From NCBI GenBank assembly GCA_029783825.1, contig JAREIK010002415.1, positions 918,506 through 982,505 of the forward strand: DNA of 64,000 bases. Reading direction: 5' to 3'. Source of the stretch: Sapria himalayana (taxonomy: Eukaryota; Streptophyta; Magnoliopsida; Malpighiales; Rafflesiaceae). Positions 60,901 through 64,000 of this stretch are shown here, piece after piece. The notes below the pieces were generated by a model. That model was not told the origin of the DNA and searched no databases. It saw nothing but the letters and a program-made list of their open reading frames with translations. Position 1 is the first letter of the stretch. Every line of letters begins with the position of its first letter. The position numbers and the translations under genes are program-made.

Positions 60901-61974
60901 GCATGGTTTAGTCGTTTTAGTTCTGTTGTTCAAGAGTTTGGTATGCTTCGCAGTACAGCAGACCATTCAGTTTTCTATCATCATAACTCCTTGGGGCAGT
61001 ATATTTATCTGGTTGTTTATGTGGATGACATTGTCATTACAGGCAGTGATCAGGATGGTATTCAAAAACTAAAGCAACATCTTTTTACCCACTTTCAGAC
61101 CAAAGATTTGGGGAAACTCATGTATTTCTTGGGAATTGAGATAGCTCAATCCAGTTCCGGTGTGGTCCTTTCCCAAAGGAAGTATGCTTTAGACATCCTG
61201 AAAGACACCGGTATGTTAGATTGTAAACCGGTAGACACACCTATGGATCCAAATGTCAAACTTGAACTAGGACAGGGGGAGCCTTTAGGAGACCCAGGGA
61301 GATATCGACGACTCGTAGGTAAATTGAACTATCTCACCATTACTCATCCAGACATTTCTTTTCCTGTGAGTGTTGTTAGTCAATTCCTACAGTCACCATG
61401 TGATAGCCATTGGGATGCCGTAATCCGCATTCTTCGATATATCAAAAGTACACCAGGCCAAGGTGTGTTGTACGAGAACAAAGGTCATACTCAGGTTATT
61501 GGTTACACAGATGCAGATTGGGCTGGCTCACCCACAGATAGACGTTCCACTTTAGGGTACTGTGTTTTTATTGGAGGTAATCTAATATCTTGGAAGAGTA
61601 AGAAACAAGATGTAGTAGCGAGATCTAGCGCTGAAGCCGAGTATCGAGCTATGACTTTGGCAACATGTGAACTCATATGGTTGAAACATCTTCTTCGAGA
61701 GTTGAGATTTGGAAAGGATGAAGAGATGAAACTATTCTGTGATAACTAGGCCGCATTACATATTGCATCCAATCCAGTCTTTCATGAAAGGACCAAGCAT
61801 ATTGAAGTTGATTGTCACTTCATTAGAGAGAAGATCACATCAGGATGTATTGCTACAAGTTTTGTTAATTCAAATGATCAACTAGCAGATATCTTCACTA
61901 AATCTCTCAGTCGTCCTAGGATTAAATACATTTGTAACAAGCTTGGTGCATATGACGTATATGCTCCAGCTTGA
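57943..61974 (+). pseudogene. copia gag-pol polyprotein, one frame with seven stop codons
   Basis: A single frame runs from ATG 57943 to TGA 61972 without any frameshift. Gag has a UBN2-type core (SDNYLSW, ILLHLWTYK) and a CCHC knuckle CTYCNKLGHTRDRC (about 58656-58700). Protease has ILDSGASDH; integrase the H..H..CESC zinc part, HTDVWGP and RSDNAKEYF; reverse transcriptase QLDIKNIFLHGDL, SLYGLKQSP and YVDDIV; RNase H TDADWAG, SSAEAEYRA and [10 protein letters not shown]. Stops are at 58057 (TGA), 58405 (TAA), 59509 (TGA), 59707 (TAA), 60472 (TGA), 60742 (TGA) and 61747 (TAG); from context they replace Trp (four) and Gln (three). The element cannot make a full polyprotein now and could only move using other copies' proteins. 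Confidence 0.93.
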
Positions 61975-61981
61975 GGGGGAG
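61970..61981 (+). other. Polypurine tract
   Basis: TTGAGGGGGAG overlaps the final stop codon of the polyprotein and directly precedes the 3' LTR. Confidence 0.85.
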
Positions 61982-62077
61982 TGTGGAATATATAAAAGGA
62001 GAAAGTGCTACAAGCGAAAAAATTAAGCGAAAGAATCAAATGTTCTCTCTCTCTCTCTCTCTCCTTCTTCATCTATA
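61982..62077 (+). repeat. 3' LTR (96 bp)
   Basis: Same limits as the 5' LTR with a longer CT tract. Followed directly by the target duplication GTGGT. Confidence 0.93.
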
Positions 62078-62345
62078 GTGGTCATATTTTTAGATAAAAA
62101 TTCATTCTCATTAGTATAATATGGCAAAATAAAACTAAAAAACTACATACTCTTTAATTACACTATTTCATATTTAAAAAAGAACTACGTGTAGCAACCA
62201 AATTGCACGTGATCATATTCACCATTGGAAAAAAAAGAGCGAAGATTATAATATACTAATCCTTAGGGTATAAACAAAAGATGAAAAGGAGAAGAGAAGA
62301 TTTAGGATTTTACTTTGAATCTAATTGTCCAGATATTATATTTAC

Positions 62346-62349
<4 letters not shown>

Positions 62350-62376
<27 letters not shown>
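62350..62376. repeat. (AAT)n microsatellite
   Basis: Nine ATA/AAT units inside MITE B. Confidence 0.9.
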
Positions 62377-62378
<2 letters not shown>

Positions 62379-63355
62379 GAGTCAATTGAGCTAACCCAAC
62401 CCAAAGTCGATTAGCCCACGGGCCTATTTGGACTAGGCAAAACAACACAAATTTTATTTGGGCCTTCATTTTTTGAGTCCTGTCCTCTAAAATTTCAGGT
62501 CAACCCACTCTAACCCATCGAGCTTAATCCATATTCCTAGCTCTAGATAAGTATACAAGTAAAAGACCCAACCTAGGTAGATCTAACAATTTACTATATA
62601 GCCTTTGAACCCCAAAACATGTTTCATAAATCAAAATATAAATACAAACACTTCCCATGAGTATGTCCCATTCTCTCATACAAAAAGCAAGTGACCATTG
62701 ACTTCTCTCAATAAGCATCTCTCTTGGCTCTCTCACTATCACTATGTGGAGAAGACACTGCAATAGTGTAAATAACCATCTTAATTCTACTAGATTTGAG
62801 TGTAATTATAAATATCTGAATTATCTTATGATAAAACACTAAGAAGACTAGGAGTATCCTCTCACTAAAAATATATATAGATCTGAGTGTAATTATAAAA
62901 ATAGTATATTGTGAATCTAGTCACTTGATCTCCAAACCATAATAAATTCATCAATAACAGTATCATCCTATTAATCATCTCATAGCCTCACAATAATCTC
63001 CAAACCTTCTGATAATGAGTTGTTACATCATGATCAATCAATTTATATATTAACAACTAAGTAACATTATCATATAAATGTAACATCATAACAAAAATAT
63101 ATTAACACAATTAATCTCAAATATTTTTGCACATTTGATAATAACCAAATATATTGATCATACTCAAAATAAATCAACTATCACAAATAAATCAATAATT
63201 ATGCATCAATCATCAACTACTTATTTAAATTAACATTGGGTGAATCATTTAACAAGTATTTTATATATCCTTGGCCTAATAATGAAATCTTCATCAAATT
63301 GACTCAGCAAATAAGTATCTACTTTCACATTCAACTTCCATTGACTTATCCCTTG

Positions 63356-63870
63356 TAGAGGTGTCAAACATGTTGGGCCGGGCCGGGCAAGTTTTTTCAG
63401 GCCCAACCGGGTTTGGCGTGCTGTGCCAGGCACATCATGCTACAGCACTGTGTCGTGCCTGGCACGGCGCACTTCCTTGAAGGGCAGGCCCGACATGAGC
63501 CCGCGGCCCAAAATCCACCCGGGTTCGACCCGATTTGGGTCGGTCGGTTCGGATTGGGTCGATAAATTTTTTAAAAAGTTAGGGTTTCGGTGTCACGCTA
63601 CCATCGCCCATCGGGTGTGCTTAGCCTCGCTCGTCGGGAGTCGAACAGTATCGATGTGTCGTCCTCCAGTCGGGCGTTGCTCGGTGCATAGGCTGGCATG
63701 CCATGCCCACATGCCGAGAACCCGTGTCGTGCCGGGCACGTCACGCGGACAGAAAACCTTCGGCCCTGGCACGGCACGACTCGTGCCAAGGGTGGGCCCA
63801 GCAGGGGCCCAGGCATGGCACTGTAGCGTACAGTGCCAGACCAGGCATGACTAAATTGTGCCGGGCTTCT
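63356..63870. mobile_element. hAT MITE-like GC-rich segment, left end only
   Basis: Begins TAGAGGTGTCAAACATG, the same tip as the MITE at 42111. It continues with GGGCCGGGCC, GTGCCAGGCACATC and GGCACGGC words to about 63870. A complementary right end (CACCTCTA) was not found before the window end, so it may be truncated or longer than the window shows. Open frames here are accidental results of GC-rich sequence. Confidence 0.5.
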
Positions 63871-64000
63871 TCCTCAACAAAAGAATAAATGCAGTAAACA
63901 CATACAAAAATATATACATGCAACAACTATGCACCATGCAGCTCAATGTAACACACAATCCATTGCATCATAGTTCATGGCACAAGTACACCATAGTTCA

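Larger units (their letters stand above)
57396..62077 (+). mobile_element. Ty1/copia retrotransposon with 92-96 bp LTRs, full length
   Basis: Flanked by GTGGT on both sides (57391-57395 and 62078-62082), the usual 5-bp target duplication. The LTRs begin TGTGGAATATATAAAAGGAG and end TCTATA rather than the usual CA. The order is LTR, primer-binding site, untranslated leader, gag, protease, integrase, reverse transcriptase, RNase H, polypurine tract, LTR, which is the copia order. At 4,682 bp it is complete in structure but its polyprotein has seven stops. The LTRs differ at about five positions plus the length of a CT tract, so the insertion is fairly recent. Confidence 0.95.
57184..62545. mobile_element. 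hAT-type MITE B, inverted relative of MITE A, split by a copia element
   Basis: The left end GGAGCTAGGAAATGGGCTAG and the right end (complement TAGAGCTAGGAATATGG) correspond to the right and left ends of MITE A in reverse. Flanks GATCAGTA (57176-57183) and GATAAGTA (62546-62553) match at seven of eight bases. The interior is interrupted by the copia element 57396-62077; without it the MITE would be about 680 bp. It also carries an AAT microsatellite at 62350-62376. Confidence 0.7.
49427..64000 (-). other. Glycerol kinase first intron in the window, at least 14.5 kb, continues past the edge
   Basis: Begins (minus strand) beyond the window and ends at the CTGTAG acceptor at 49432-49427. It contains LTR debris near 50 kb, copia remnants, hAT and MULE-type non-autonomous elements and a short-LTR copia element, all listed separately. 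About 55200-56340 and 62600-63350 are AT-rich with no call. Confidence 0.7.

Noticed and set aside
57943..61974. Possible recoding of TGA as Trp in the copia polyprotein
   Set aside because: Three Gln codons are also stops and all changes are transitions, so ordinary decay is the simpler reading.
49427..64000. A first exon of glycerol kinase with the GTTS.R phosphate loop
   Set aside because: I looked on the minus strand for this motif and did not find it; the exon is probably beyond the window, though a short exon could be missed by eye.
1..64000. tRNA, rRNA, CRISPR arrays, bacterial-type operons and chloroplast inserts
   Set aside because: None was seen; the repeats present are transposon ends, microsatellites or decayed retrotransposons.

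Overview
This window is plant nuclear DNA: very AT-rich, with spliced genes (GT..AG introns), plant-specific gene families and dense transposon debris. The high intron load and the families seen suggest a seed plant, perhaps a large-intron monocot such as a palm; the species is an inference I cannot prove from the sequence.

Only two genes look intact. At 3384-4567 (+) is a three-exon gene for a 347-residue plant protein of unknown function. Facing it, with 116 bases between the stop codons, is a glycerol kinase gene on the minus strand. It has three exons in the window (49426-49205, 12951-11985, 4926-4684) that splice in frame to about 477 residues and keep the kinase signatures. The first exon lies beyond the right edge. 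The gene therefore covers at least 44.7 kb, with introns of 36,253 bp, 7,058 bp and more than 14.5 kb. Nearly everything else in the window sits inside these introns.

The 36-kb intron, left to right, holds: degraded minus-strand copia remnants (14.6-20.2 kb); a fragment of a phage-type RNA polymerase like those of plant mitochondrial linear plasmids (20.6-21.2 kb, minus); a CACTA-associated gene fragment (21.4-22.1 kb); a broken BASIC PENTACYSTEINE gene (22.9-23.6 kb); a broken SmF gene (25.9-29.2 kb) split by a 2.7-kb Pack-MULE-like element that carries part of a SMAX1-LIKE gene, itself split by a 0.7-kb MULE-like element; a CACTA-like end and a TCTA array (29.8-30.4 kb); the C-terminal half of the plasmid-type polymerase in opposite orientation (31.5-32.3 kb); a broken egg-cell EC1 gene (32.7-33.1 kb); a second CACTA-like end and a 3.3-kb GATA array (34.5-38.3 kb); a 4.2-kb hAT element with a perfect 8-bp target duplication and a decayed transposase (38.65-42.86 kb), carrying a nested 462-bp hAT MITE; and more copia debris (43.6-47.8 kb).

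Upstream of the 49.2-kb exon, the first intron contains copia fragments interrupted by a hAT MITE (51-52.6 kb), a second MULE-like element (54.29-55.17 kb), two related hAT-type MITEs (56.4 and 57.2 kb), and a nearly complete short-LTR Ty1/copia element (57396-62077) inserted in the second of these. Its gag-pol frame has no frameshift but seven in-frame stops, all explained by C-to-T or G-to-A transitions.

I found no tRNA, rRNA, CRISPR array or obvious chloroplast insertion. The most interesting signals are the layered captures of host gene fragments, the plasmid-type polymerase pieces and the kinase gene that spans all of this.
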